Shown here: positions 34,798-44,261 of the stretch, piece by piece
Layout of the letters: the number at the start of each line of letters is the position of its first letter
How positions within the stretch are numbered: position 1 is the first letter of the stretch
From: Clostridium sp. BJN0001
GTDB taxonomy: Bacteria > Bacillota > Clostridia > Clostridiales > Clostridiaceae
Assembly (NCBI RefSeq): GCF_022869825.1
Contig: NZ_CP094971.1
Location: forward strand, 1,427,501-1,491,500
Direction: 5' to 3'
DNA length: 64,000 nucleotides
Position numbers and translations under genes: made by a program
The notes under the pieces: model-generated
Told to the model about the DNA's origin: nothing
What the model saw: only the letters and a program-made list of their open reading frames with translations
The model's database searches: none

Positions 34798-36033
34798 TTA
34801 TTTGTATAAAGGATATTTAGCGCATAAAGCATTTACTCTATTTTTGTATGGAGTTAAATCTTTATCTCTGTTTTGGATAGTATCATTTATGATTGATGCT
34901 ATTTCTTTCATATCTTCCTTCTTAAATCCTCTTGTAGTTATTGCAGCTGTTCCTACTCTAATACCAGATGTAACAAATGGACTTCTTGTTTCGTTTGGTA
35001 CAGTGTTCTTGTTAGCTGTAATTCCAACTGAATCTAAAAGAGCTTCTGCTTCTTTACCTGTTATATCCTTGTTATTTAAATCAACTAAGAATACATGGTT
35101 GTCAGTTCCTCCTGAAACAATTTTAAATCCGTTATCTTTAAGTCTATCTGCAAGTTCCTTACAGTTTTCAATAACATTTTTAGCATATTCTTTAAATTCA
35201 GGTTGAAGAGCTTCTTTAAGGCATACTGCTTTAGCAGCAATAATATGCATTAATGGTCCTCCCTGCATTCCTGGGAATATGTTCTTATTTAAAGCCTTAG
35301 CATATTTTTCTTTGCAAAGGATAAGTCCACCTCTTGGTCCTCTTAAAGTCTTATGAGTAGTTGTTGTTACAAAGTCAGCATATGGTACTGGTGATGGATG
35401 AAGTCCTGCTGCTACAAGTCCTGCAATATGAGCCATATCTACCATTAAGTATGCTCCAACTTCATCACAGATTTCTCTGAATTTAGAAAAATCTATTGTT
35501 CTTGAATATGCACTTGCACCTGCAACAATAAGCTTTGGTTTGCATTCTTTTGCTATCTTTAAAATTTCATCATAGTCAAGCATTTCAGTTTCTTTATTTA
35601 ATCCGTAAGGAACAAAGTTAAATAATTTTCCTGAAAAGTTAACTGGTGAACCATGAGTTAAATGTCCGCCTTGACTTAAATCCATTCCCATAACAGTATC
35701 TCCTGGCTCTAATACTGTAAAGTATACTGCCATATTAGCCTGAGATCCTGAATGTGGCTGAACATTAGCGTGTTCTGCATGGAATAATTCTTTTGCTCTA
35801 TCAATTGCAAGCTGTTCAACTTTATCTACTACATAGCATCCGCCGTAATATCTCTTTCCTGGATATCCTTCAGCATATTTATTTGTAAGGTATGAACCCA
35901 TAGCTTCCATAACTGCTTTTGATACTATATTTTCAGAAGCAATAAGCTCTATCCCATTTTGCTGTCTTTCTAATTCTTCATTTATAAGATCATAAATTTC
36001 TTCATCATCTTTTTGTAAATTTTCAAAATTCAT
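34798..36033 (-). CDS. glyA: Serine hydroxymethyltransferase
   Basis: 411 residues, standard GlyA length. Conserved [10 protein letters not shown] and [14 protein letters not shown] lie near the N-terminus, and the PLP-lysine motif [15 protein letters not shown] mid-protein (Lys in HKT). It interconverts serine and glycine with tetrahydrofolate, supplying one-carbon units. GGAGAT precedes the ATG. It is divergent from the exporter gene at 36222. Confidence 0.97.
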   Translation of the reverse strand: MNFENLQKDDEEIYDLINEELERQQNGIELIASENIVSKAVMEAMGSYLTNKYAEGYPGKRYYGGCYVVDKVEQLAIDRAKELFHAEHANVQPHSGSQANMAVYFTVLEPGDTVMGMDLSQGGHLTHGSPVNFSGKLFNFVPYGLNKETEMLDYDEILKIAKECKPKLIVAGASAYSRTIDFSKFREICDEVGAYLMVDMAHIAGLVAAGLHPSPVPYADFVTTTTHKTLRGPRGGLILCKEKYAKALNKNIFPGMQGGPLMHIIAAKAVCLKEALQPEFKEYAKNVIENCKELADRLKDNGFKIVSGGTDNHVFLVDLNNKDITGKEAEALLDSVGITANKNTVPNETRSPFVTSGIRVGTAAITTRGFKKEDMKEIASIINDTIQNRDKDLTPYKNRVNALCAKYPLYK

Positions 36034-36160
36034 CTATTTGCATCTCCATTTCTAATTATCCTTTTTATTAAATTATATGGGTATTCATCAACATTTTCAA
36101 GTGATTTCTACATAAATTCTGTATAAATTAATTAATTTTCTAAGAAATTTATATTAAAAT

Positions 36161-36192
36161 AACAGATTATATATACTGTTTTATGGTATAAT
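36161..36192 (+). promoter_or_regulatory. Extended -10 promoter and inverted repeat upstream of the exporter gene
   Basis: TGGTATAAT (TATAAT at 36187-36192) lies 30 bases before the ATG at 36222. Just upstream is the inverted repeat AACAG...CTGTT (36161-36180), a possible operator. I find no clear -35. Confidence 0.45.
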
Positions 36193-36221
36193 TTTGATAA
36201 TAAAAAATGAAAGGGAAAAAG

Positions 36222-36995
36222 ATGAATCTAAATAAATTATTAAAAATTTCTACGCTTGCTGGAAAGATATTAATTGAAAACGGTGCTGAAACATATAGAG
36301 TTGAAGAAACTGTAGTAAGAATATGTCTTTCTTTTGGTGCAAGTTCATGCGAAACCTTTGCGACACCAACAGGAATTATAGCTACTGTTACTTATAATGA
36401 AGAAGTTTCATCTCTTGTAAGACGTATAAAAAAACGCACAGTAGACTTAAATAAAATTGATAGTATAAATGATCTATCAAGAAAATGTCAGCAAAACACG
36501 TATTCACTTGACCAATTTTATAGAAATCTTCTTAAAATTGAAAATGAGAAAAGATATTCAAAGAATTTAACCAATTTTTTATCAGGTATATCTGCTGGAA
36601 GCTATGCTGTAATGTTTGGTGGAAATTTTCAGGATTTTTTTGCTGCATTTATAATAGGATATTTAATTAATATATTAGCATCATTTTTTTCAAAATTTCA
36701 AGTTAATGAATTTTTCATTAATTCATTATGTGCAGGATTTTGTGCCTTCATTGCAGTTATTCTCACAACTTTTGGCTTAAATGGTCATTACGATAAAATA
36801 ATAATGGGTTCTATTATGCTTCTTGTTCCAGGTCTTGCTATAACAAATGCAATAAGAGATACTATTGCAGGTGATCTTTTAGCTGGCATAACAAAAGCTA
36901 TTGAAGCTGTTTTAGTTGCTATGTCAATAGCAGTTGGTACAGGTGCAGTATTAAGTATACTTTTAAATTTAGACCAGCTAATAATAGTCAAGTAA
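36222..36995 (+). CDS. ThrE-type threonine/serine exporter, large half
   Basis: 257 residues from ATG 36222, with AAAGGGA upstream (an earlier ATG at 36207 lies before this site). The N-terminal domain has the GAETYRVEETVVRICLSFG and CETFATPTGI pattern of the ThrE hydrolase-like region. About five membrane segments follow (LSGISAGSYAVMFGG, NSLCAGFCAFIAVIL, IIMGSIMLLVPGLAITNAIRD). In this split form it pairs with a small membrane subunit, here the gene at 38801. An IS110 element now separates the two. Confidence 0.85.
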   Translation: MNLNKLLKISTLAGKILIENGAETYRVEETVVRICLSFGASSCETFATPTGIIATVTYNEEVSSLVRRIKKRTVDLNKIDSINDLSRKCQQNTYSLDQFYRNLLKIENEKRYSKNLTNFLSGISAGSYAVMFGGNFQDFFAAFIIGYLINILASFFSKFQVNEFFINSLCAGFCAFIAVILTTFGLNGHYDKIIMGSIMLLVPGLAITNAIRDTIAGDLLAGITKAIEAVLVAMSIAVGTGAVLSILLNLDQLIIVK

Positions 36996-37079
36996 ATTTC
37001 TAAAAAATATTAATTCTAAAAAAGTGCATAGCAAACAAACCGTTCAAAAACACGAACGATTACAAAAACAGGAAATAAA

Positions 37080-38381
37080 TTAAGCTACCTTATGTAGATG
37101 CTTATTTTCTAAAAACATTTGTTTATGTAGTTTAGGATCTCTTTGTTCAAAGGGCGTTTGATCTCGAAGAACAGCAAAAATATAATTCAATATTTTGTGC
37201 ATTATAGCAACCAAAGCAACTTTAGCTTTTTTGCCTTTTAGATTAACTTGATAGTATTCCAATAAAACTTTGTTTATAGGGATTCCATTACGATTACGCC
37301 TAATTGAGGCAAGAGCTACAGCATACAATGCTCTTCGACCGATTCGAGTTCCACGTTTGGATATTTTGCATTGGTCACCTTGAAATTTACCAGACTGATT
37401 AATAGAACTGTCTATACCAAAGAAAGCTACAAGATGTTTAGGCTTAATAAAGCCGTTAATATCACCTATTTCAGCTATTAAAGTAATAGCTGTTAAGCGT
37501 CCTATTCCTGGAATTGAATTTATTAATTCAATATTATTTCTGATAGATTCAGGAAATTCAGATGATTCAATCAGTGTGTTGATTTCATTTAATAAGTTAT
37601 CTATTTGTTCTTCAAAAGCTTTTATTAATGCCAAAGAACTAGATATTTTAACAGACAAACCGCTTAGCGGAACGCCAATAGTCGCAGCTTCTTTTGCAAC
37701 AGCAATTAACTTTGAATAGATGTTTTCAGACCAAGTTAAACCTTTTTTAGATTTTTCAACAAGAATTTTTAGTATATCTTCTTTTGAGGCATCTATTATT
37801 GATTTTGGAGTTGGATAGTTACTTAAAATTTCAAGTGATGTATTAGATGTGGAATCTGAAAATACAGTATTGTAATTTGGAAAGATAACTCTCAAATCAG
37901 CAGATAACTTCTTTTTATAAATAGAACATGTATCTGTAAGCTTATAGTATTCTCGCACGATATTTTTCAAAAGAAAAATATCAAGATCATTTGGCGTAGA
38001 TAACTTAATATTTTGAAATTCTCCTATGTTCGCAATAGATAAAGCATCTTTTTTATCATTTTTCACTTTTCTTATATCCACATTTTTGTTACACTTAGTA
38101 ACGAGTGGATTGATAACAAATGTGTTATCAAAATTATTATTAAGATAGTGGAAAAGAGATAAGTGGTACACACCAGTGGACTCCATGAAAATGCCAGTTT
38201 TCATGTTAAACTCTTCTTCCACTTTTTTTATTTCATTAACTAAGTAATTGAAGCCGCTTACGTCATGCTTTATCTTAAATGATTTTTTATAAACATCACC
38301 ATTAGGTGCGAGTATTGCAGCATATGAAAAATCAGCTGAAACATCAATTCCAACTACAGGACTATTAAAAAATTTAGACAT
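37080..38381 (-). CDS. IS110-family transposase
   Basis: 433 residues from ATG 38381, with AAAGGAGA 8 bases upstream (an earlier in-frame start lacks a site). The N-terminal DEDD RuvC-like domain starts VVGIDVSADFSYAAI and includes FMESTGVYHL and KNDKKDALSI. The C-terminal transposase_20 part has INSIPGIGRLTAITLIAEIGDINGF and FFGIDSSINQSGKFQG, where the serine is probably catalytic, then ISKRGTRIGRRALYAVALASIRR. The length is normal and no lesion is visible, so the element may be active. Confidence 0.93.
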   Translation of the reverse strand: MSKFFNSPVVGIDVSADFSYAAILAPNGDVYKKSFKIKHDVSGFNYLVNEIKKVEEEFNMKTGIFMESTGVYHLSLFHYLNNNFDNTFVINPLVTKCNKNVDIRKVKNDKKDALSIANIGEFQNIKLSTPNDLDIFLLKNIVREYYKLTDTCSIYKKKLSADLRVIFPNYNTVFSDSTSNTSLEILSNYPTPKSIIDASKEDILKILVEKSKKGLTWSENIYSKLIAVAKEAATIGVPLSGLSVKISSSLALIKAFEEQIDNLLNEINTLIESSEFPESIRNNIELINSIPGIGRLTAITLIAEIGDINGFIKPKHLVAFFGIDSSINQSGKFQGDQCKISKRGTRIGRRALYAVALASIRRNRNGIPINKVLLEYYQVNLKGKKAKVALVAIMHKILNYIFAVLRDQTPFEQRDPKLHKQMFLENKHLHKVA

Positions 38382-38407
38382 TGTATATATCTCCTTTAAA
38401 TTAAATT

Positions 38408-38592
38408 TGAGATAGAATAGAACTTCCAATCTATCAGATAGCTTATAACCTTGTTTGTGACACGGGTAATTCCCAAAGGGAAACCCAACCAGCTAAACAT
38501 AGAATTCTACCTGATGGAATGATACGCTAACTTACGGGTATAGGTTCTAAATAAACCTCCCAGGAGGGATACATCTATCTTCTATTCAGGAG
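38408..38592 (-). ncRNA. Candidate IS110 bridge RNA
   Basis: The region upstream of the transposase, read in the same direction, is closed by a long-range helix (GAATAGAA near 38580-38590 with TTCTATTC near 38411-38420). Inside it are a CCTCC/GGAGG hairpin, a nested stem GGGTttCCC...GGGaattACCC, an AGAATTCT palindrome and CTATC/GATAG. The total is about 180 nt. Size, position and multiple internal loops match the target- and donor-guiding bridge RNA of IS110 elements. Loop assignment was not attempted. Confidence 0.6.
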
Positions 38593-38800
38593 TATTATAC
38601 TAAACTATATTAAATTTGGTTAGATTCCTTTTGGAATTTAAATAAAAAACTATTTTAAGTATGAAATGCATATTCCCTATCGGGGCGTAGGCAGAGTAAT
38701 AAATAAGAATATTAAGAATAATTAGAAATGTAATGTTCGTTAGTAGACTAAATGGTTTTCTATCAAATGTTACAACTAGATTATACAAGGAGGGAAATAA

Positions 38801-39244
38801 ATGTTTATTCATTTAATATCATCATTTGCAGCCTCTATAGGTTTTGGAATATTATTTAATATAAAAGGAAAAAAACTTTTATTTGCCGCTATTGGTGGAA
38901 GCATAAGCTGGATGTCTTATTTAACTTTTAAAAATCTAGATTACAGTAACGTTTTATCATTTTTCTTATCAGCTGTAATTTTTAGCATATATTCAGAAAT
39001 CTTTGCACGAATTTTAAAAACTCCAGTTACAACTCTTATAGTAGTTGCTCTAATTCCTTTAGTTCCAGGAACAGGGATGTATAACACTATGTATGAAACA
39101 GTAACAGGTGATATAAATAGCGCTTCTTTAACCGCAATAAACACTATAGCAAGCGCTGGAAGTCTTGCTCTTGGAGTTATTTTTGTTTCTTCTATAACAA
39201 GGCAAATTGCAAAAATAAAACATATAAAGCATAATCATTTTTGA
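38801..39244 (+). CDS. ThrE-type exporter, small membrane half
   Basis: 147 residues with four membrane segments (FGILFNIKGKKLLFAAIGGSISWMSYL, FFLSAVIFSIYSEIF, LIVVALIPLVPGTGMYNTMY, IASAGSLALGVIFVSSI), matching the C-terminal ThrE domain (threonine/serine exporter family 2). AAGGAGGG precedes the ATG and is intact. It is separated from the first half by the IS110 element, so its transcription may now depend on a promoter in the element. It overlaps the next gene, on the opposite strand, by 10 bases at its 3' end. Confidence 0.85.
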   Translation: MFIHLISSFAASIGFGILFNIKGKKLLFAAIGGSISWMSYLTFKNLDYSNVLSFFLSAVIFSIYSEIFARILKTPVTTLIVVALIPLVPGTGMYNTMYETVTGDINSASLTAINTIASAGSLALGVIFVSSITRQIAKIKHIKHNHF

Positions 39245-39687
39245 AGCTTTTTTAAAGTCTCTTTTATTTCTTCTATTTCCTGCTCTAGCTTTTTGATACG
39301 TTCATCTTTATCATAATTATTTGAATTTTGAGATTTTTCCATATTATCTTTAGTAGCTGAGTAGGAATTTGTTTCACTTTCATCATTACTTCCAGATTGT
39401 TTAGTACAAAAAGGATTTGATACATTGTAATCTCTTCTATCAAAATATCTTCCAGGGCCTCCTTGAAAATACTGCTGCTGAGAATTGCATGTAAGAATCA
39501 CCTGTCCTACAAGCTCAAACCAATTTCCAAGCGCATTTTGAACATTAAAAGGGACTTTTCCAGCAATTACATTTCCAAGTATTTCTCCAACCATAGTAAA
39601 AAATTGAGGATCTAGTCCTTGAAATCCACATGGTATATCTTTGCAATTTTTTATAAATTCATTCATATCAAAATAATTATTGTTCAT
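39235..39687 (-). CDS. Hypothetical protein with C-terminal coiled coil
   Basis: 150 residues from ATG 39687 (AGGATAG upstream). The N-terminal two thirds (IPCGFQGLDPQFFTMVGEILGNVIAGKVPFNVQNALGNWFELVGQVILTC) looks like a compact conserved helical region. A Ser/Asn-rich linker and a KLEQEIEEIKETLKKL coiled coil follow. I have a faint memory of this as a clostridial conserved protein but cannot give a function. Convergent with the exporter gene. Confidence 0.65.
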   Translation of the reverse strand: MNNNYFDMNEFIKNCKDIPCGFQGLDPQFFTMVGEILGNVIAGKVPFNVQNALGNWFELVGQVILTCNSQQQYFQGGPGRYFDRRDYNVSNPFCTKQSGSNDESETNSYSATKDNMEKSQNSNNYDKDERIKKLEQEIEEIKETLKKLQK

Positions 39688-39699
39688 CACACTATCCTA

Positions 39700-39747
39700 A
39701 ACTAAAAAGAGTTCAATCTATTATATTAGATTGAACTCTTTTTAGTT
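39700..39747. terminator. Strong bidirectional terminator
   Basis: A 21-bp perfect inverted repeat with a six-base loop; arms start AACTAAAAAGAGTTC and end in T-runs on either strand. It follows the stop of the gene at 39752-40411 and precedes the start of the leftward gene at 39687. Confidence 0.9.
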
Positions 39748-39751
39748 AATG

Positions 39752-40411
39752 TTAATTGCATAATCGTTTTTCTATTTCTTCTATGCCGTCTGTAACCTCA
39801 TTAATTGGCAGATTACCTTCTTTAAGTGTATCTTCATCAAGTAACTTAAGCCTATTATAAAATTTCATTCCATTTATAAGTTCTGTACTGTTATTATCAG
39901 TTTTTCTCAAAATATAAAATAGAGTATCTTCTGCCTTATCATACATTTGTGAAATTTCATAAAGGTAAAAAATCTCTTTATCAGAGCTTAGTTCAAGATT
40001 ATATGCTGATAAAGAAAGAAATGTGTCTTTCAAATTTTTTAAGATTTCTTTATCAAGTTCATCATCTATAGTATACGCAATATATAATGAATGAATTGAT
40101 TTCAACCCATTATCTATAGCATATTCTTCTTTCCCCTGTTTCTTTAAAATATTAAAATAAAGTGCTAAGTATACTCCAAGTGCAAGGTATTTATAACCAT
40201 TATGCTCATTTTCATCTTCAATCATATTCTTTAAACTTTCAAAAGATAAAACTGATATAGTATTAAGTTTAAGACCTGTAACTATACGCAGTGAATTATC
40301 AATCTTATCTATTGCAGAATTAGTATCATCATTTAATAAATCTTTTTTGATTTCAATTTCTAAATTCTTAAGTGTATCTTCAATTTCTTTATGAAAATTA
40401 TTTTTTAACAT
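39752..40411 (-). CDS. Hypothetical TPR-like helical protein
   Basis: 219 residues from ATG 40411, with GAGGAGGG upstream; a longer start would run into the lipoprotein gene before it. The sequence is all helical (KNNFHKEIEDTLKNLEIEIKKDLL, YKYLALGVYLALYFNILKKQGKEEYAIDNGLKSI), suggesting tetratricopeptide-like pairs. Cytoplasmic. 17 bases after the ComEC-like lipoprotein and probably co-transcribed. No family recognised. Confidence 0.6.
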   Translation of the reverse strand: MLKNNFHKEIEDTLKNLEIEIKKDLLNDDTNSAIDKIDNSLRIVTGLKLNTISVLSFESLKNMIEDENEHNGYKYLALGVYLALYFNILKKQGKEEYAIDNGLKSIHSLYIAYTIDDELDKEILKNLKDTFLSLSAYNLELSSDKEIFYLYEISQMYDKAEDTLFYILRKTDNNSTELINGMKFYNRLKLLDEDTLKEGNLPINEVTDGIEEIEKRLCN

Positions 40412-40427
40412 AATATTTCCCTCCTCT

Positions 40428-41549
40428 CTACTTAACGCATCTATTACATGGATCTGTTTTAGGACATTCACCGAGTTTTCCACTTAATATATTTTTGCTT
40501 TTAGAAAGCCCACTGCAATTTTTATCATAATGATATGATTTACCATTTTTAGTCCAATATACAGTTTTATTATCAGAATCATCATTTTTAACGCTGCTTT
40601 GTGATGTATCTACATTACTCTGTGCATCTTTATCAAAATTTATATTTTTACCGTCAGAAATACATACAATGCTTCCACACTCATCAGTTCTATAAATTGT
40701 TGTTCCAAAATTTTCAAGCCTTTTGATTATTTCATCGTTTGGATGTCCATAATCATTATCTTTTCCAACACTTATAACAGCGAATCTAGGACTTACAGCA
40801 TTTAAGAATTCTTTAGTTGTAGATGAGTGACTTCCATGGTGCCCAACTTTTAAAACATCCGCTTTAAGATTTAAATTTTTATTAAGCATTTCTTTTTCAG
40901 AAACATCTTCAGCATCACCTGTAAATAAAAATGATGTATTTTTATATTCAACTTTTATTACAATTGAATAATTATTTAAATCCTCATACTTTTCAGAATT
41001 TGGCGCCATTATAGTACATTTTGCATCTCCAAGCATAAATGTATCAGACACTTTAGGCACAGTGAGACTTAAATTTTTATTTTTACATGCATTTATAAAA
41101 TTTTTAAAAGTTTTAGTAGTTGTAGTTACTTTAGGAAAATATACTTTATTTACATCGTAATTATTAACTATGTAATCTAGAGAACCTATATGATCTTCAT
41201 GAGGATGAGTTCCTACGACATACTTAAATTTTGATACATTAACTTTTTTAAGATAATCTTTTATTGTATTTTCATCATCATTATTTCCAGCATCTATAAT
41301 CATTGATTCATCGCCTTGCTGAATTAGTATACAGTCTGCTTGTCCAACATCAATGTAGTGAATCTTTAAAAGATCTTTTAAATCTTTATCACCTATTTCA
41401 TATTTACTGTTATCATCACTTTGTTCTAGATCATTACTACTGTTTTCTAATGGCAGTGACGATTTTGCAGAACATCCAGAAAATAATAAAAACAGCGACA
41501 TTATAGTAGTTAATATAAATATTATTTTTCTTCTCTTTATTTTTTTCAA
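40428..41549 (-). CDS. ComEC/Rec2-like metallo-beta-lactamase-fold lipoprotein
   Basis: 373 residues from a TTG with GGGAGG upstream. A lipoprotein signal (IFILTTIMSLFLLFSGC, lipobox LFSGC) leads to the metallo-hydrolase domain starting IHYIDVGQADCILI, with metal ligands THPHEDHIG, FTGDAE and VGHHGSHSST. This matches the soluble C-terminal domain of ComEC, here as an extracellular anchored protein. The last about 45 residues have a YWTKNGKSYHYDKNCSGL...CNRCVK motif seen at the end of many clostridial members. It may hydrolyse extracellular nucleic acid; not proven. Confidence 0.85.
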   Translation of the reverse strand: MKKIKRRKIIFILTTIMSLFLLFSGCSAKSSLPLENSSNDLEQSDDNSKYEIGDKDLKDLLKIHYIDVGQADCILIQQGDESMIIDAGNNDDENTIKDYLKKVNVSKFKYVVGTHPHEDHIGSLDYIVNNYDVNKVYFPKVTTTTKTFKNFINACKNKNLSLTVPKVSDTFMLGDAKCTIMAPNSEKYEDLNNYSIVIKVEYKNTSFLFTGDAEDVSEKEMLNKNLNLKADVLKVGHHGSHSSTTKEFLNAVSPRFAVISVGKDNDYGHPNDEIIKRLENFGTTIYRTDECGSIVCISDGKNINFDKDAQSNVDTSQSSVKNDDSDNKTVYWTKNGKSYHYDKNCSGLSKSKNILSGKLGECPKTDPCNRCVK

Positions 41550-41690
41550 AATAACACCTCCCTGTCTATTTTATAATACTTATCTTTTTTATCAATACAA
41601 TACATAGAATTTTTTATATAATTATTGTAGAATTTATGATAAAGTAGTAAAGTAATAATATATAGTCATTAATTGAAAGGATTGAAATAT

Positions 41691-42875
41691 TTGAAACTTG
41701 ATATAGATAAAAAATTATTAAAATTTTGTATATATGTAGTTTGTACTGCAATAACAATTTACTTTTCGTTTGCAATTCTCCAAAATACAAGGAATATTTT
41801 TGATTTTATTATTGATAATACTGTAAAGGTTTATAGCATGGTAAAACCTCTTATATTTGCAATTATAATAAGTTATTTAATGTTCCCTATTATGAATTTT
41901 ATAGAAAATTTTCTAAGTACGAATAAAATATATGCTATTAAAAGTAAATCAAGATGCAGATTTATAGGAATAATAACATCATATGTCTTTATACTATCTA
42001 TCATAGTTAGTCTGTTTTTAGGAATTTATTATATGGTTGGAGGACAAATTTCAAAAAACACAACAATTACCAAGATGATAAATGAAGTAATTACATATGT
42101 ACAGACAAATTCATTTTCTACTTTTTCAGTAAAAGCAACATTAGAGAGTTTAAATGTTCCTTTTGCAAATACTATTGAACCATATATAGTAGATGCACTA
42201 ACAGGATTTCAAAATTATCTTGTTGGAAATTTAAATAATTTTACTGATTATTTAATGTCTATAGGAAGTGGAATTATTACATTATTCATTTCTATAATAT
42301 TAAGCATATATATTCTTAATGATTATGAATACTTTATTAACCTATGGGAAAAAATATATTTTCTTATATTTAGAAACAGTATAGTTGGTAAAAGAATAAT
42401 ATATGTATTCAAAATTATGGATACAAACTTTGGTAAATTTATAAAAGGGCAATTATTAGAAGCATTATGCGTAGGAATTCTTTCTGGAATTGCATTATAT
42501 ATTGTAGGAATTGATTACGCATTTGTAATAGGTATGATTGGTGGCTTATGCAACATAATACCATATCTTGGGCCATTAATAGGTACCATACTTGCAGCGA
42601 TAATTGGTCTTTTAAGTGGTCATCCTATTAAAATACTTTATGCTGTACTTGCTATGCAAGTTGTCCAGCAGATAGATAATAATCTTTTAGCTCCTAAAAT
42701 AGTTGGAGATAGTGTTGGACTTCATCCTGTATTTACGCTTATTGTAATATTAATTGGTGGTAATATTGGAGGCTTACTTGGAATGCTTCTTGCAGTTCCT
42801 CTTGCAGCATCATTTAAAGTAATATTTAATAACTGGTATGACTCATATTCAAAAAAAATTAAAGAAAAGGAATGA
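41691..42875 (+). CDS. AI-2E family permease
   Basis: 394 residues from TTG 41691 with AAAGGA nine bases upstream. About seven or eight membrane segments and the family pattern YAFVIGMIGGLCNIIPYLGPLIGTILAAIIGLLSG plus QQIDNNLLAPKIVGDSVGLHPVFTLIVILIGG. Family members (PerM/YdiK-like) export small molecules or ions; the autoinducer role does not apply generally. A second member is encoded at 60822-62027. The next gene starts 6 bases downstream. Confidence 0.9.
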   Translation: MKLDIDKKLLKFCIYVVCTAITIYFSFAILQNTRNIFDFIIDNTVKVYSMVKPLIFAIIISYLMFPIMNFIENFLSTNKIYAIKSKSRCRFIGIITSYVFILSIIVSLFLGIYYMVGGQISKNTTITKMINEVITYVQTNSFSTFSVKATLESLNVPFANTIEPYIVDALTGFQNYLVGNLNNFTDYLMSIGSGIITLFISIILSIYILNDYEYFINLWEKIYFLIFRNSIVGKRIIYVFKIMDTNFGKFIKGQLLEALCVGILSGIALYIVGIDYAFVIGMIGGLCNIIPYLGPLIGTILAAIIGLLSGHPIKILYAVLAMQVVQQIDNNLLAPKIVGDSVGLHPVFTLIVILIGGNIGGLLGMLLAVPLAASFKVIFNNWYDSYSKKIKEKE

Positions 42876-42881
42876 TAATTT

Positions 42882-43352
42882 ATGAAAAAATGGGAAATCA
42901 ATATCAAAGGTAATATACATAAGATTGAATTTAAATCATTTTTTAAAAACATTCTTATAATAGATGGGAAAGAATATAATTTAAAATCTGAATATTCTTT
43001 TGTAAGTAAAATAGATTACAAATTTTATTTAGATAATAGCGTTCTTCATTTTGTTAAAGTTGGAAAAAAGACTGATATATCACTTAATGGAAAATATATT
43101 GATAGCCAAAAAAATTATAGCCCTCTTCCTCAAATACCAAAATGGGTTTATATTTTAAGTGCAATAAGTATAATTGGTGGTTTTCTTTTATTTGGAGGAC
43201 TTATAGCATTAATAGTAGGTATTATTTTCTCACACTTTTATTTTACTAATTTTATAAATGGTAATCCTAAATACACAAAAGAATGTTTTATTGCTTGCAC
43301 TGCATTTCAAATAATTTTATGCTTTACTATACTAAGTACAATGGCAAGATAA
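42882..43352 (+). CDS. Hypothetical membrane protein
   Basis: 156 residues. The N-terminal half is beta-rich and soluble (WEINIKGNIHKIEFK, LIIDGKEYNLKSEY) and two membrane segments occupy the end (WVYILSAISIIGGFLLFGGLIALIVG and CFIACTAFQIILCFTIL). AAAGGAATG precedes the ATG. It is co-transcribed with the AI-2E permease and closed by a terminator. No family recognised. Confidence 0.65.
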   Translation: MKKWEINIKGNIHKIEFKSFFKNILIIDGKEYNLKSEYSFVSKIDYKFYLDNSVLHFVKVGKKTDISLNGKYIDSQKNYSPLPQIPKWVYILSAISIIGGFLLFGGLIALIVGIIFSHFYFTNFINGNPKYTKECFIACTAFQIILCFTILSTMAR

Positions 43353-43371
43353 AAAATATTTTGTACAAGCT

Positions 43372-43410
43372 AAAAAGCTACAGGAAATATATATTTTCTG
43401 TAGCTTTTTT
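43372..43410. terminator. Bidirectional terminator between convergent genes
   Basis: AAAAAGCTACAGGAAA and TTTTCTGTAGCTTTTTT arms around a short AT loop, with T-runs on both sides. It separates the rightward permease operon from the leftward hydrolase gene at 43467. Confidence 0.85.
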
Positions 43411-43466
43411 ATTAATATAATTAATTTATCAATCTGTTTTATATGATTTAAAATATACTTGTCCTT

Positions 43467-44243
43467 TTATTTTAAATTCTTTAAAAAGTTTAATGATATT
43501 TTATTTACTTCATCCGGGCAGTCTATGTTTATAATATGTCCTCCATTTTTTATAACATGAATCTCTGAATTTTCATCTTCCTTAGCAAATTTTATAGTTG
43601 GTTTTAAAAACATATGATCGCTATCACCCATTACAAATAATTTAGGTATATTATTATGAAATGATGATACTGGATGGAATTTTTCAAAATCAATAATTAT
43701 TTTATACCATGCAATAAATTCTTTTCTATCCATCTTAGTAGCCTCACGTATAAACATCTTTCGTGATAATTTATGATTAGATTTTGGTATCAAAATATTT
43801 ACAAAACAAATATATAAAAACTTAAAACTAATAAAATTTTTAAAGATATAACCTGTTTTTAGAAGAATTCTTGCAGTATTATTAAATGAAGTCGTATTTC
43901 CAAGAGCAATAACTGACAATATCCTTTTCTTTATCATAGTTGTAAGAACTGCAATTATCATAGTTCCAATAGAAAGTCCTAGAAGATGAACCTTATCTAT
44001 TTTTAACAAGTCTAAAAGTTCTATTATCTCTTCTGCTATTTTTTCTATAGTAGGCGATTTAAGATCAGTTAGTTTTACATCTTTAGATAAACCATGACTC
44101 CTTAAATCTATTAAAATAATATTATACTTTTTTGAAAAATCATCAATCTGCTTTTTAAATACGTTTGAATTACCTCCAAATGCATGTATAAATAAAATAG
44201 TTTCCCTATTTTCTTCTTTATAGAATTTTTTATAATTTATCAA
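43467..44243 (-). CDS. Alpha/beta-hydrolase
   Basis: 258 residues from a TTG start with GGGAGG upstream. The oxyanion-hole strand ILFIHAFGGNS, nucleophile elbow LLGLSIGTMI, acid region VMGDSDHMF and final His in GGHIINID form the complete catalytic triad pattern. Substrate unknown. Downstream of a GNAT and an RluF-like gene on the same strand. Confidence 0.88.
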   Translation of the reverse strand: MINYKKFYKEENRETILFIHAFGGNSNVFKKQIDDFSKKYNIILIDLRSHGLSKDVKLTDLKSPTIEKIAEEIIELLDLLKIDKVHLLGLSIGTMIIAVLTTMIKKRILSVIALGNTTSFNNTARILLKTGYIFKNFISFKFLYICFVNILIPKSNHKLSRKMFIREATKMDRKEFIAWYKIIIDFEKFHPVSSFHNNIPKLFVMGDSDHMFLKPTIKFAKEDENSEIHVIKNGGHIINIDCPDEVNKISLNFLKNLK

Positions 44244-44261
44244 ATAATACCTCCCTTAAGT

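Larger units (their letters stand above)
37000..38790 (-). mobile_element. IS110-family insertion sequence between the exporter genes
   Basis: The transposase (37080-38381) and the structured leader at its 5' side (about 38408-38592) lie between two halves of a ThrE system that are usually adjacent. IS110 elements lack terminal inverted repeats and often make no target duplication, so I could not fix the ends; the limits given are approximate. A CGTTC...GAACG hairpin (about 37041-37058) lies in the 3' end. Flanking coding genes are intact. Confidence 0.75.

Noticed and set aside
38600..38812. Leftward 70-residue frame in the IS110 left end
   Set aside because: It overlaps the promoter and ribosome binding site of the rightward exporter gene, has no good start signal, and the region is better explained as IS110 non-coding end.
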